A DNA stretch of 64,000 bases, from contig JAOCZO010000005.1 in assembly GCA_026413255.1 (NCBI GenBank), positions 372,001 through 436,000 of the forward strand. Direction: 5' to 3'. Position numbers and translations under genes: made by a program. Below are positions 31,763 through 42,393 of this stretch, in pieces. Within the stretch, counting starts at the first letter, position 1. Every line of letters begins with the position of its first letter. The DNA is from Fereydounia khargensis (lineage: Eukaryota; Basidiomycota; Ustilaginomycetes; Urocystidales; Fereydouniaceae). The notes below the pieces were generated by a model that was not told the origin of the DNA, made no database searches, and worked only from the letters and a program-made list of their open reading frames with translations.

Positions 31763-33962
31763 TCACTCGTCTGTGTTGTCTACATCCATCGCCCCCTCAT
31801 CCGCCTCATTCACGTCCCTGGATGGGTTTTCGGTGGAAGCTGTCGCGGCAGCGCGACGGCTCCTTGAACGCCTGCCTCCCTCCTGCGCCTCGTCCTCGTC
31901 TCCTGCGCCTTGGGCTTCCTCCTTGAGTGCGGCAAGCTCCTCGTCTGCATCGATGGAAGCGACTGTGCCCTCCTCATCATCGTCGTCGTCGTCGTCCTCG
32001 TCGTCATCATCTTCATCATCATGGTTGTTTCCACCTTCCTCGTCACCATCGGGAGCTTCGGCTGCTCGCTCTTCCGCATCGCTGGCGGCTCCCGGGGCTG
32101 GTGAACCAGCGTCCGAGCCCTGTGCCCGCTCATGAGCTGCCTCATCTTCGTCATCGTCCTCCTCCAGGACCCGGTCGCCAGCGCCCTGCTCCTCGCCTTC
32201 GGCTTGAGCGTCGTGCTCCTCAGCATCTTCCTCTGCCTCGTCCGCGCTGCTCTCGTAGGGGTCGATCTCGCCAAGATCGTCAACTTGTCGTCGAAGATGG
32301 AGCCGTCGGAGCTGCTCGCGCTCGGACATGTCGCGGTGCGAAAGCGTGATGAGATCCCACTTGCCGGGATACCTGCGGTCTCGGTTGCGCAGCTTTTCAT
32401 TGTTCGTGGCCTGCAGGTAGGAGCAGTCAGCAATACGGTCAATGGAAAAGAAGGCGGTGCCATCTGTTACTCACCCTTGATCGCCAAACACGGAGCGTGA
32501 ATCGCATGCCAATCTTGTGGTAGTAGGCCTTGGGCTGCGCGTTAAGGGTGTTAGAGACACCGGATCCTTCGGGCTGTTCGCTGCGTTCCTTGCCCTTTGT
32601 GAGTTCTGACCTTCGGGATCGCTTTTGCCGCTCGTGCTCGGATTGTGGAATAGCGGTAGATGTCTCTGCTTGGTCTGCGTCCTGATCATCATCATCATCG
32701 CCTCCAAAGAGGTCCTCATCGTCGTCCTCATCAATACCAGCCGCTGCACCTGCCTTGCGCTTGGTGCCCGAGATGGGATCGATGTCGGCGTCTGGATCGG
32801 GGTCTGGTACACCATCGTCGAGACTGAGAAGGAGAATGTCGTGGGAGCTCTCGGCTGTGTCCTTTGGCACGTAGTCGCGCACCCACTTGAAAGCTGTTGC
32901 GGATTGGTTACGAGGAACTTGGTCTGAGTTGGGAACCTTGCCAGTCCTACGACGCTTGCGAAGTCTGCGAGACTTTTCGTCTTCGAGGTTTTGATCCTCG
33001 ATGAGAGCCAGTGGCTCTTCAACGTCATCCGGGAGATCCTCGCCGGTGGGAAGGTAGTAGGATACTCGTTGCTCGCCTGTGTTGGCATCGCTGACGGGTC
33101 GAAAGAGTGCAACATCGAGCCTTGGGTCGACGACGGGAACGCCATTTGAAATTCGGCCAGGTGGATCGATGAATCGGACGATTTGGTAGTCTGTCGCCCA
33201 TGTTTCCGGATCCGGCAGGAGCTCGAAGGATTGTACCGCAGTGACGCCACGCTTGGTGGGATGGGATAAATCCTTGAGGGGCTTCTGTGCCTCCTTGAAG
33301 GACTGCTCGATCTTGGCAATTTGCGCGTCGCGGGATGTGTCGACCATCTCGACCTGGCGAGGCTTTTGGGCCTGCTGCTGAGCCTTCTTTTGTTCTGCGC
33401 TGAGGTATTCGGTGCGCCTGAGCCAGGTAACGTGCTCGGCCTGGAGGGTGGTCTTGGCATTAGGGCCAATAGATTGCGCATGGCGGTGCTGAGCTGCGGC
33501 AGCAAGGGATGCCTGGGCATTAAAGTCGCCAGAGGCATGGAGAGAAGTGACGAGACCAACAGCGCCCTGTGCGGCACCAGAGGAAGCACTGGCTCCGGGT
33601 AGGGCCGCAGTAAAGTCCTGGAGTAGGAAGGCGTCGGCGTCGTCGAGTTGCTCGTGGTCGAGGGTCTGGTGATCGGGAGGAGTTACTTCGGAGAGGTCGC
33701 CTTCCCAGATGTCTTGGAAGTGTGCGAGGTTGATGGGCATACCGGCCTGAGCATCGACGATGACTGGAAGAAGATTGCTGGAGGCAAGACGGTCGCCAAA
33801 GTGCGGGTTGGAGTATCGAGCTGGGTCGGTATTGATGCTGACGAGCTTGGGTGGATATGGCGGGAGAGGAATGGGGTTGGGGTAGCGGATCCTGTCGATG
33901 AGTTCGCGCTTGGAACGGGAGGACTGGGAGGAGGGGGCTCCCGGAGCCTTTGAGGTAGACAT
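31763..33962 (-). CDS. PAF1: Paf1, RNA polymerase II associated factor
   Basis: Two exons (33962-32475, 32410-31763) give 711 residues. Paf1 is a scaffold of the PAF1 complex that travels with RNA polymerase II and promotes histone modification and elongation. The N terminus shows the family opening, including RIRYPNPIPLPPYPPKL and HFGDRLASSNLLPVIVDA. Later DPETWATDYQIVRF and the exon-2 opening NRDRRYPGKWDLITLSHRDM also fit. The last 180 residues are a long Asp/Glu tail encoded by GA-rich triplets, as in other Paf1 proteins. It converges on the zinc-cluster gene with 108 bp between stops. Confidence 0.92.
31974..32022. repeat. TCG/TCA triplet run in the PAF1 acidic tail
   Basis: A run of TCG, TCA and TCC triplets on the plus strand encodes an Asp/Glu tract of Paf1 on the minus strand. 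It is coding low-complexity sequence, open on the opposite strand only by composition. Confidence 0.8.
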
Positions 33963-34218
33963 GATTGTGTCAGTCGCCCCAGAGGAAGAGGAGTATGATG
34001 GATGGAGAGTCTCGAACTCAGGGCAGGAGAAGAGTGCGGAAAGGAGGCTCCAGGCTTGAGATGGATGATTAGGGGTGATGTGTAGAAAGGTGAGTATTGT
34101 TGCTTCTGGTCAGACCGAGTCGAGTGGGAATGGAGAACTTCGCATCCGATCACCGCGAGTTGGCTGCCTCGGACGGATGGGCCGTTGCGTTGGCCCCCTT
34201 GAATTGATTCAAGTTGCA

Positions 34219-34255
34219 GTTTTGGATTTTGGATTTTGGATTTTGGATTTTGGAT
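34219..34255. repeat. TTTTGGA tandem repeat
   Basis: Five copies of the heptamer TTTTGGA lie between PAF1 and the Smr gene. Confidence 0.9.
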
Positions 34256-34409
34256 GGAGCGCGTTCTGTATTCCAGGGTTCTTTCTGCTTTTGGAGGGAA
34301 GGGGGAGACAGCAGAGGTTGGTTGGCGTGTGCGCGGTTCTAAATGCTGCCTTTTTTGCAACTGATGCAATGTGTGAGGATCGGGGGGAGCCAGCCACCAG
34401 CCAGCCTGG

Positions 34410-34426
34410 CCCCCCCCCCCCCCCCC
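34410..34426. repeat. Poly-C tract (17 C)
   Basis: A run of 17 consecutive C in the divergent promoter region. Its exact length is liable to sequencing or replication slippage. Confidence 0.85.
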
Positions 34427-34970
34427 TTCGCTCCACTTGAGCTGTCTGTGCTGTTTGTTGCGTGCGCGGCGGGTCTCCAAAAAAGTATCAGCCTCAAGGT
34501 CCACGTTTCGGACTTTGGACAACCGCGAAACGCTTGCGCTTTTGTCTGCTTGCCATCTTGCCAGCTTGGTGTAGTCATCCAGTCGAGTCCATCTACATCT
34601 CGGTAGTATCACATCACATTCCACCACATCATCACACTCCCACCTACAAGCTTTTTTTTTCTCATCGCCAGCCAATCGCACCCCATCCAGGGCATCAGTC
34701 TCGACCCACCCCCGGAACCCTCCTCTCTGCACTATCTGGCTTGAGTTGGTGCGCGCGCCTCGTGTTGATTTCACCATCCCCTGCGAGAGATCACATCCTT
34801 TCTCCTGATCTAGTTCCAACCTTGTCGGCGTCCTTGCCGATACTTTTGGCTACGCCGCACTCCGAGTCCTCTTCGCCCATGCTATCCTCAGGCGTTGCCC
34901 GACTGCAGCCAACCCATCCTCCTCCTCCACTCGACCGCCTCCCCAACTAATCTCCTCGCCGGCACATCCG

Positions 34971-37900
34971 GTGGTTCTCACGTCCTTTCACGCCATGTCC
35001 GTTCGAGCATCCAACCCCGGTGTCGCCGGCGGCCATGCCAAGGCGTTGCTTGATTCGCTGCTCAGCCATCATCAACAATCACATCAGCCACCGCAGCCGC
35101 GCACTAGCGCAAGCGCAGCCGGCCCCACGTCTCAGATAAGCCTCTCTTCCCCCGCCTCCGCCTCCGCCTCCTCTTCCGCTTCTTCTGCTACCAATCTACC
35201 GGCTCAGCTTCACCTCACTCCGGCATATAAGCCCCACAAGCCATCCTCCCTTTCCTCCTCCGCCTCGGCATCTGCCTCTGAAGACGGCGCCGAGCGCCGA
35301 GCATCCGTCTCTGGTCACGACGGTTCTCAGCAAGGTGACCCCAATGGAGACAATGATGACCATGACCATGACTCTCTCGCTCCCACCTCTCCCCCCTTCT
35401 CGTCCTCCTTCAAGGCAGCCCAACTGTCCATGCAGAGTCTTAACCACCATCAGCAGAACCATCAGCAGCAGGACCCGGAATTCGCCTCGCACCACGTAGA
35501 CGATGCCTCCTCGAATCGCAGCGCCCCATCTCAAGCTGCAGAGATCCTGACCCTTCTCAGTGACACCACTCTTGATGAGGAGGACAAGATTGACAAGGTA
35601 CGCGCCTCGCTGGCTTCTGCTCTGTATGCCATCGAAGGCGTGGTCACAGCTCCATTCCGCCTGGACAACCTTGTTCTCGAACTCATGCATCGACACCGGG
35701 AAGACATTCATCCGACTGGCGCCACCTTCTCTTCCATAGCCACCCAGTCACCCTCCCGCAGGCCCGCCAGCGTAAGGTCCTTTTCATCCAACCGTCCCTG
35801 GTCCTCTTCCAAGCCGCCATTCTCCTCCCCAGCAGCTTCGGTATCTGGACTGGACTCGACCCCATCCACACCCCAGCAGCTCACTTCTCCGCGCCTAGCC
35901 ACCATTGGTCTTTCCAGCAACTCTTCTGCATTGCCACCAGGCGGAAGTCCCAAGCCTCATCCTGGCGTCATTGGCTCCGGCTCACCGCGTGCGTCTCCAC
36001 GGCCTTGGAATCGCACCCTTTCCAACCTCTCCACCACCAGCGTTACCTCGTCTGTTGCCATCAGCACCAGTGTTGGCTCTCCCATCTCATCCGTTCCACC
36101 TGCGCTGTCTGGCACCTCCACCAGCCGTCCCGCCTCTCCCTCACCTTTCGGCTCTCCTCGTCTCAACGTAGCAGCATCCGAGTTCCGCCCGCGGAACAGC
36201 TCGTCCTCGAGCCTCGTGTCTGCACCTGCGGGTGGGTTCACACCGGCAAAGCCAGTACCTTGGCTCACGCGTCGCCCGAGTTCCAATGCAAGTAGTACGA
36301 ATCTGGCGCTCGCTAATAAGAGCCACGCCGGCGCTGGCGACGACGACGATGACGAGTTCTCGCCCTTTGGCAGCAGCAAGCCCACTGGTCCTGGAAACCT
36401 CAACTTGACCGCCCCTTACGCTGCCAGCGCAGGTGGCTATGACGGCGAGCTGGCTTGGTACAGTAGCGATGCCAGTGCAACCTCTTCTAACGGAGGCTGG
36501 GATCCGAGTCCCTTGAGCTCGGCGGTGGCCGCCTCGACCAATGTCACCTCTACATCCTCGTTTGAGGACGGCCAAGATGGTTCTGGCTTTGGAGCTGCCG
36601 GTATGACTCCGTTCGACCTTCTCTATTCGATCCTCGTTAGCGGAACCAAGCAAGGGATGGCCGAGTGGAGCCCAGAACAGGTGGAAGAGGCTCTCGCTGC
36701 GCACAACTATGACTTTGAAAAGACGCTCAACGCCATCTGGGAGAATGGTGGGAAGCCCATCAGCGGTGGATTGGCAGGCGCAGGCGCAGGCTCAGATCTG
36801 GGCTCGCGCAACAAGCCGCTTGGAGCGCCTGCATCTCCCGCAACTGCGCCTTCCATCCGTTCCGGCGTAAACATTGTTCCTCGTGAGGCATTCCAAACCT
36901 CGTTCCGCGGCAGTCCAGCGATGAGCAATCGAGCAGCTGCCGGCGGACGCGGCGGTTATCCAGCATCTCCTGTGCCTCGCGCAGCTACGCCCAATGCAGC
37001 ACCCGTGGGCGTTCCCGCTCTAGGTGGTGCTACCGGAGGAAGAGTCTGTCGATACTTTCTCGCAGGCGAGTGTCGACGGAGCGACTGCAAGTTTTCGCAC
37101 GACCTGAGTCGTGCTGTGTGCCGCTACTGGCTCAAGGGCCAGTGTGCGCACAACCCTTGCCACTTCTTGCATGACTATGACGCGCTCAACATGCTCGCGA
37201 CTGGCATTACATCAGGCGTCCAGCTTGGCGAGGTGGATGGCGGAGCCGATATTGCAGATGCAGGCGAGATTGCGCACGCGGTGCATGTCAAGCCAGCCCC
37301 TCCAGAGACTGAGGATTTTCCGGAGCTTGGTCTTGGATCTGCTGCGAGCAACTCCAAGTCGCAGAGAGCGGGCGCAAGTGCGGACCCTACCCGAAACCGA
37401 TGGGCTGCTGCTGTGCAAAAGAAGGCCACAGGTCCAACGGCGGCGTTGCAGAGGGAAGATCAGGGCTCTGTAAGCCTGTTTTCGCGAGGGGGTACAGTGC
37501 GAGGCTCGAACGCAGCTTCTACATGGTCCAACCGACAAGGGAGCGGGAGTGGACAGGTAAGAAGCTCGGGGCGGATACCGTTGCGAGCACCTCTGTTGCT
37601 GCCGACGCTCAACACGGGAAAACTATCGGCGCAATCGTATGCGGCGCATCGAGAGGATTCATTGGTGCTTGCTGAGCAACGAAACAAGATCTTGGCGCGC
37701 GCATCGGAGGCTTTTCGACGTGGTGACTTTGGTTGTGCGAAAAAGCTGAGCCAGGAGGCGTCTGATATCAACTCGCGCTTCCAGGACGAGTCGCGGAGTG
37801 CGGCACGCAAGCTGCTGCGAGAACGTATGCGCGAGATCCGGGCCAAGGTGACGGATCCGATCGAGGCTGGGTCGGCGGTGACAGCCAACCAGAGCGACGA

Positions 37901-38294
37901 GGCTGGAGCAAAGGGGATGAAGGGCAAGGTTGTGGGCGGTGGACTGGGTATCTGTCTGGGAGTGGTGCGGGCGGGTGCGCTGCAAACGTCAATGCCGAGC
38001 TCGATGGCATGCGGGCTGTCAGTGGAGGAACGGAGCGAGTCGCTGCTGGACCTGCATGGTCTGCACTCGCAGGAGGCGGTCGAAGTGGTAGAAGAGTTTC
38101 TGCTTGGTCTGGAGCGGGAGGGGATGCAGGGTCTGGCGTACCTGGCTATTGGACGGGAGAAGCACAGCAGTCGTGGCACGGATCGACGACGGGTCAAGCT
38201 GGGTGGATTTATCAAGCAGTTTCTCGGCAGCTATGCGTATCCGTTTGCAGAGTGCGACGGTGTGCTGGTGGTTGATCCATGTACACACGTGTAG
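34971..38294 (+). CDS. CUE-like, CCCH zinc finger, DUF1771 and Smr domain protein
   Basis: One exon encodes 1107 residues (1099 if the second ATG at 34995 is used). Domains in order: a Ser-rich disordered half; a CUE-like helical segment at about 545-597 (MTPFDLLYSILVSGTKQGMA); two CCCH zinc fingers at about 691-739, both C-x7-C-x4-C-x3-H (VCRYFLAGECRRSDCKFSH and VCRYWLKGQCAHNPCHFLH); a DUF1771 helix block at about 894-960; and a C-terminal Smr domain at about 1024-1104 with LLDLHGLHSQEAVEVVEEFL and IGREKHSSRG. Smr domains can be RNA endonucleases; yeast Cue2 (CUE plus Smr) cuts mRNA at collided ribosomes in no-go decay. A ribosome-linked RNA-cleavage role here is inference. Confidence 0.88.
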   Translation: MVLTSFHAMSVRASNPGVAGGHAKALLDSLLSHHQQSHQPPQPRTSASAAGPTSQISLSSPASASASSSASSATNLPAQLHLTPAYKPHKPSSLSSSASASASEDGAERRASVSGHDGSQQGDPNGDNDDHDHDSLAPTSPPFSSSFKAAQLSMQSLNHHQQNHQQQDPEFASHHVDDASSNRSAPSQAAEILTLLSDTTLDEEDKIDKVRASLASALYAIEGVVTAPFRLDNLVLELMHRHREDIHPTGATFSSIATQSPSRRPASVRSFSSNRPWSSSKPPFSSPAASVSGLDSTPSTPQQLTSPRLATIGLSSNSSALPPGGSPKPHPGVIGSGSPRASPRPWNRTLSNLSTTSVTSSVAISTSVGSPISSVPPALSGTSTSRPASPSPFGSPRLNVAASEFRPRNSSSSSLVSAPAGGFTPAKPVPWLTRRPSSNASSTNLALANKSHAGAGDDDDDEFSPFGSSKPTGPGNLNLTAPYAASAGGYDGELAWYSSDASATSSNGGWDPSPLSSAVAASTNVTSTSSFEDGQDGSGFGAAGMTPFDLLYSILVSGTKQGMAEWSPEQVEEALAAHNYDFEKTLNAIWENGGKPISGGLAGAGAGSDLGSRNKPLGAPASPATAPSIRSGVNIVPREAFQTSFRGSPAMSNRAAAGGRGGYPASPVPRAATPNAAPVGVPALGGATGGRVCRYFLAGECRRSDCKFSHDLSRAVCRYWLKGQCAHNPCHFLHDYDALNMLATGITSGVQLGEVDGGADIADAGEIAHAVHVKPAPPETEDFPELGLGSAASNSKSQRAGASADPTRNRWAAAVQKKATGPTAALQREDQGSVSLFSRGGTVRGSNAASTWSNRQGSGSGQVRSSGRIPLRAPLLLPTLNTGKLSAQSYAAHREDSLVLAEQRNKILARASEAFRRGDFGCAKKLSQEASDINSRFQDESRSAARKLLRERMREIRAKVTDPIEAGSAVTANQSDEAGAKGMKGKVVGGGLGICLGVVRAGALQTSMPSSMACGLSVEERSESLLDLHGLHSQEAVEVVEEFLLGLEREGMQGLAYLAIGREKHSSRGTDRRRVKLGGFIKQFLGSYAYPFAECDGVLVVDPCTHV

Positions 38295-38606
38295 TACTCT
38301 TTGTAGTGGCACGAAGCAAATGTCTAACGTTTGCAGAAATGGTCACAAATGGTTACAAAGCGTTCTCGGGACTCGGGACTCGGGAGTGTGGCGGTCGACG
38401 GTCGGCGGTCGGCGGTCGGCGGTTGGCTGTCGGCGTCAGACAAGAAAAAAAGGAAAAATGGATTGTTTCGCCTTGTTGCCATCAACCATACTGTACAGTA
38501 CAGTACTGTGGAGTATATCGCCACCATCACAGGGCAAGAATCGATCGTCAAGCTTGGCTGAGCAAAGAAAAGACACCAAGACACGACACAAGACTGCCGA
38601 GAGCGC
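38295..38606. other. Intergenic region before DEG1
   Basis: About 310 bp with CGGGACT repeats and a GGTCGGC array (about 38366-38424), and a TACAGTACAGTACTG palindromic string near 38490-38510. No gene is seen. Confidence 0.5.
38366..38424. repeat. CGGGACT and GGTCGGC tandem arrays
   Basis: Two adjacent short arrays of GC-rich heptamers between the Smr gene and DEG1. Confidence 0.75.
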
Positions 38607-39635
38607 ATGGCAGCACTATCAACACGGACAAGCACGCTCTGTCGACGATTCACGCACTATCCGCTGTCCCTTGCGCGGCCGCCGTCTCGTTGGATCCACA
38701 TCCACATCCGCACGCTGCAAGCCAAGATGGCCGCACAGGAACGCTACGAGGGATGGAGCAAAGCTAGTCTGATCAGCCGCATTGCCGAGCTCGAAGGCGT
38801 GGTGCCGCCCAAGGACAAGAAGAAGAACAAGAACAAGGACAAGGGCAAGAAGGAGCAAGGCCAAGGCCCACCGCGAGTGCGAGTATTTCGCTTTGCCGAC
38901 CATCCATGTCGCAAAGTGGCGCTACGCTTTTCGTACGACGGAGCTGGATACTCGGGTCTTGCGGCACAGAACGTGGCGCCGGGATCGGCAGGAGCCAGCT
39001 CGTTGCCGACTGTCGAGGCGGTCCTGTGGGATGCACTGTGTACCGCCCGTCTTGTCGATCCCGAGACAGGCATGGACGGTGCCGGCTGGAGTCGGTGCGG
39101 CCGCACTGATCGCGGTGTCAGTGCTGCGGGCCAAGTTGTAGCGCTATGGATGCGCAGTCGAGTCGTGGACCAATGGGCCAGCCGGCACACGCCGACGCTC
39201 CCCTACTCTGCTGGGCCAGAACAAGTGCGTGCCTCCAAGCTGGTCGGCGCGGGCACGGGCGCGGGCACAGGCGCGGACGAGCAAGAGCTTCCGTACGTGC
39301 AGATGCTCAACCGCATCCTGCCGCCCTCGATCCGCGTGCAGGCCTGGTCTCCCGTGCGCGCCGACTTTTCCGCACGCTTTGACTGCCTCTACCGGCACTA
39401 CAAGTACTTTTTCCCTCTCGGTGCACCTGCGCTGCTTCGGTCTGGGGCTGGGGCGCGGCTCGACATTGCTGCCATGCGCGAGGCCGCCACGCACCTGCTG
39501 GGCGAGCACGACTTTCGCAACCTGTGCAAGCTGGACGCCTCCAAGCAGATAACCAACTTTCGCCGCCGTATTGACGGTGTGTCGATTGACCGCGTGTCCT
39601 CGGGCTGGCCTACCAGTCGGCCCTGCGCCCGCACC

Positions 39636-39672
<37 letters not shown>

Positions 39673-40472
39673 ACGAGTCGGAGCCGATGTACGTGCTCAA
39701 CCTGCGCGGCACGGCGTTCCTGTACCACCAGGTGCGGAATATCGTTGCGGTTCTCTTTCTCGTCGGAGCCGGGCTGGAGCGACCGAGTGTCATGGCGGAG
39801 CTGATGAATGTCGAGCGTGGTGCGGTTGCTGCTGACCGCGTGGCGCTGGGTCTGGCGCGCAGTGAGCTCAAGTGGTGGGTGCCCGCTAACGGCGAGGGGG
39901 AGGGCAACTCGGAGCCGAAGACGGACGCGGAGGCGGAGGCGCCCATGTGGGTGCAGGTGACGCCTGCGCGCGTCGAGTGCGGGGAGGTTTACGCGACCAA
40001 GCCAAACTACGAGATGGCGAGTGACCGCCCGCTCGTGCTGTGGGAGTGCGGGTTCCGCGGGGCCGACGTTGGCTGGCGGGCCGAGAGTGCTGCCGCGACG
40101 CAGGCTGATCTGCACCAGCAGTGGACGCAGGCTGCGGTGCGGGCTGAGCTCGCGCGCCACTTTGTGCTCGCCGCCCCGTGCGCACACACGCGCCTGCCCG
40201 CCGCCACACGCTTCTCGCACGCCGCCTTTCCCGCTCTCCCCCCCGGCCAGGCGCCTTGGCCTTCTCCTTGGCCTTCTCCTTCGCTCGCCCTCATTCCCCT
40301 CGGGTACGGAACGGCCCGTGGCGCAGCCACCTACCTCCCCCTCGCCCGCCGCCCGCGCGAAGAAAGCTACGCAGACAAGAACAGACGCTGGCTCGAAACC
40401 ACGGGCAAGCGCCGTGCCCAACGCACCACACAGCCTTGTGCGCCAGATCCAGATCCAGATGCACACGAGTAG
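38607..40472 (+). CDS. DEG1: tRNA pseudouridine(38/39) synthase Deg1/Pus3
   Basis: One exon, 621 residues. Pus3 makes pseudouridine at tRNA positions 38 and 39 in the anticodon arm. The TruA-type core shows VALRFSYDGAGYSGLAAQN, GWSRCGRTDRGVSAAGQVVA with the catalytic Asp at residue 168, LPYVQMLNRILPPSIRV, FDCLYRHYKYFF and FLYHQVRNIVAVLFLVG. EGWSKASLISRIAELEG near residues 47-63 is the usual Pus3 N-terminal helix. A Pro-Glu repeat (residues about 344-357, encoded by a GCCGGA array) interrupts the catalytic domain. The first 40 residues are Arg/Ser/Thr-rich without acidic residues, like a mitochondrial presequence, and a second ATG at 38727 would remove them. Confidence 0.92.
39636..39673 (+). 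repeat. GCCGGA hexamer array coding Pro-Glu repeats
   Basis: About six tandem copies inside DEG1 encode a (Glu-Pro) run in a loop of the synthase. The reading frame is kept because the unit is six bases. Confidence 0.9.
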
Positions 40473-40553
40473 CACCCGCAGTGTATTGTATTGTAATGAT
40501 GAAAAAAGAAAAAAACAAAACGAAAGTGTGCGGTACATGCAAGAGATGGAATG

Positions 40554-42362
40554 CTAGAAGCGCACGGGGCCCTTGGTCCGCGCGAACGTGTTGACGTCCC
40601 TCACGTTCTCGGTGCGCGTCACCCACGCCAGGAGCCGCTCCATGCCCAGGCCGAACCCGGCGTGCGGGGCCGAGCCGTAAGTGCGCAGGTGGTCCGTGTA
40701 CCAGGCGAGCGAGGGGGACGCAGCGAGGCCGGCACGCACCAGGTTGTCGCGGAGACGGGCGGGACGTTCTTCCCTGACGCTGCCGCCAACCAGCTCGCCG
40801 AGGCCCGGGAGGAGGAGGTCGAAGCAGGCTGCCGTGCACCCGTCCGGGTTGGCACGCATGTAGAACGGCTTGGTGTCGCGCGGAAAGTCGGTCACAAAGA
40901 CTGGCACGCCGGCCTGGGCGGCGAGCAAGCGCTCGTGCTCGGACGCAAGGCCCGCTCCCCACTCTGGCGCAGACCCCTGCTCCTGCTGCTGCTCCTGCCG
41001 CAGCTGCTCGAGCGCCTGGGTGTAGCTGAGCCGCGGCCAGCGTGTCGAGACGACGTGCTCAAGCATGCGCAGGTGCGCCTCGCCCGGCGCGGCGAGCAGC
41101 AGGTCCTCGCGCGCCCGCGAGCCCGGGTCGCCCATCGCCGCGCGCAGACCAGCCTTGACCATGCCCTCGGTACAGTCCATGATGGTGTGCATCGCACTCC
41201 GTCCGTCCTCGTCCCCCGACGTCCAGTACATTTCGGCCTCGAGCATCCAAAACTCAGCCAGGTGTCGGTTCGTCGCCGACCCCTCAGCACGGAAGGCTGG
41301 GTTGAGCGTCCACACGCGCGAGAGGCCCAGTCCAATCGCCTCGAGATGCAGCTGCGACGATACGGTCAGATACGCCGGCGCACCGGACCAGAAAGAGGCC
41401 AGCTTGGGCCCAATCGACGACGGCTCCGCAGTGCCAGTGCCCGTGCCCGTGATCGCACGAACGTCGGCGTCAGCAACAATCTGAAACACCTCGCCCGCAC
41501 CTTCACAGTCGGACGAGGTGAGCACGGGCGCAGTGACGCGGGTAAAGTCGTGGTCCTGGTGGGGTTGGGGTTGGGCATGTTAGCATTGGCGCCTGACATG
41601 ACGGGAATTTTTACACATTCACTGGGCTGGGCTGGGCTGGGCTTTGGCTCACCTCAAACCAGCGTGACATGCCAGTCTCTAGCCTCTGTCGCGTGCGAAG
41701 CACAGCCGCGTGTCGCGGTAGCCGCCCACGCAGATGCGCTTCGCGGCGCTCGGCCAGCGTGGCCTGGTAGAGGCCAGATGGCGTGGCCGCGTCGTGCTTT
41801 TGGGTCTGTTGATTGGCCAGTGGATAGGTCTGTGCGAGATGGTCGAGTCAGAGAGTGTGTTGATCTTGAATTGCTAACGCTGGAACGCTGGCTCGGAGCT
41901 CACCGCATCGCATGGGCCAATGATTTCCATGGCCTCAACGTCCAGTTCGACCTCCTGGCCCCTTTTCGATCCTCGCCCGCGCTTGAGTTGACCGCGCAGC
42001 CTGAGTGCGGTGCCAGTCGTCAGGCCAGAGAGATCAGCCGACGTGTCGGGGTGACGAATGACTGCCTGGAGTGCCCTATCACCAGCGAGGGTGCCGTCCG
42101 AGACTTGGAGAAAGGTGATGGCTTTCTGCTTTCGAGCCGATCGGAGCCAACCCTGGACAGTGACCGGCACGGTATCAGCCGAGCTTGAGCTGCCCGCTTG
42201 CAACTCGCGTGAGGCACGAGTGATGAGTTGGTTGATGGTTTCCGGCAGGTCGAGTTGGGGTGCTGGGCGGCGTGCCGACGTGGAAAAGGCACGGTTGCTG
42301 CTGCTGCTGCTGCTGCCGCCAGAAGAAGAAGGGGAGGAGCGCTTCCACGCACCAAGGGTGTA

Positions 42363-42393
<31 letters not shown>

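Larger units (their letters stand above)
33963..34970. promoter_or_regulatory. Divergent promoter region between PAF1 and the Smr-domain gene
   Basis: About 1 kb. It carries a seven-base tandem repeat (34219-34255) and an uninterrupted run of 17 C (34410-34426). The right half is pyrimidine-rich leader with a T run near 34650. No gene of its own is seen. Confidence 0.5.

Noticed and set aside
33683-34819. A 378-codon minus-strand frame overlapping the PAF1 start and its promoter
   Set aside because: It is in another frame from PAF1, covers simple repeats and the poly-C tract, and shows no domain.
40551-42188. A 545-codon open frame on the plus strand opposite the synthetase part of the fusion gene
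   Set aside because: It is antisense to conserved AsnRS motifs, has an Arg/Gly-rich composition typical of GC-rich shadow frames, and resembles no family.
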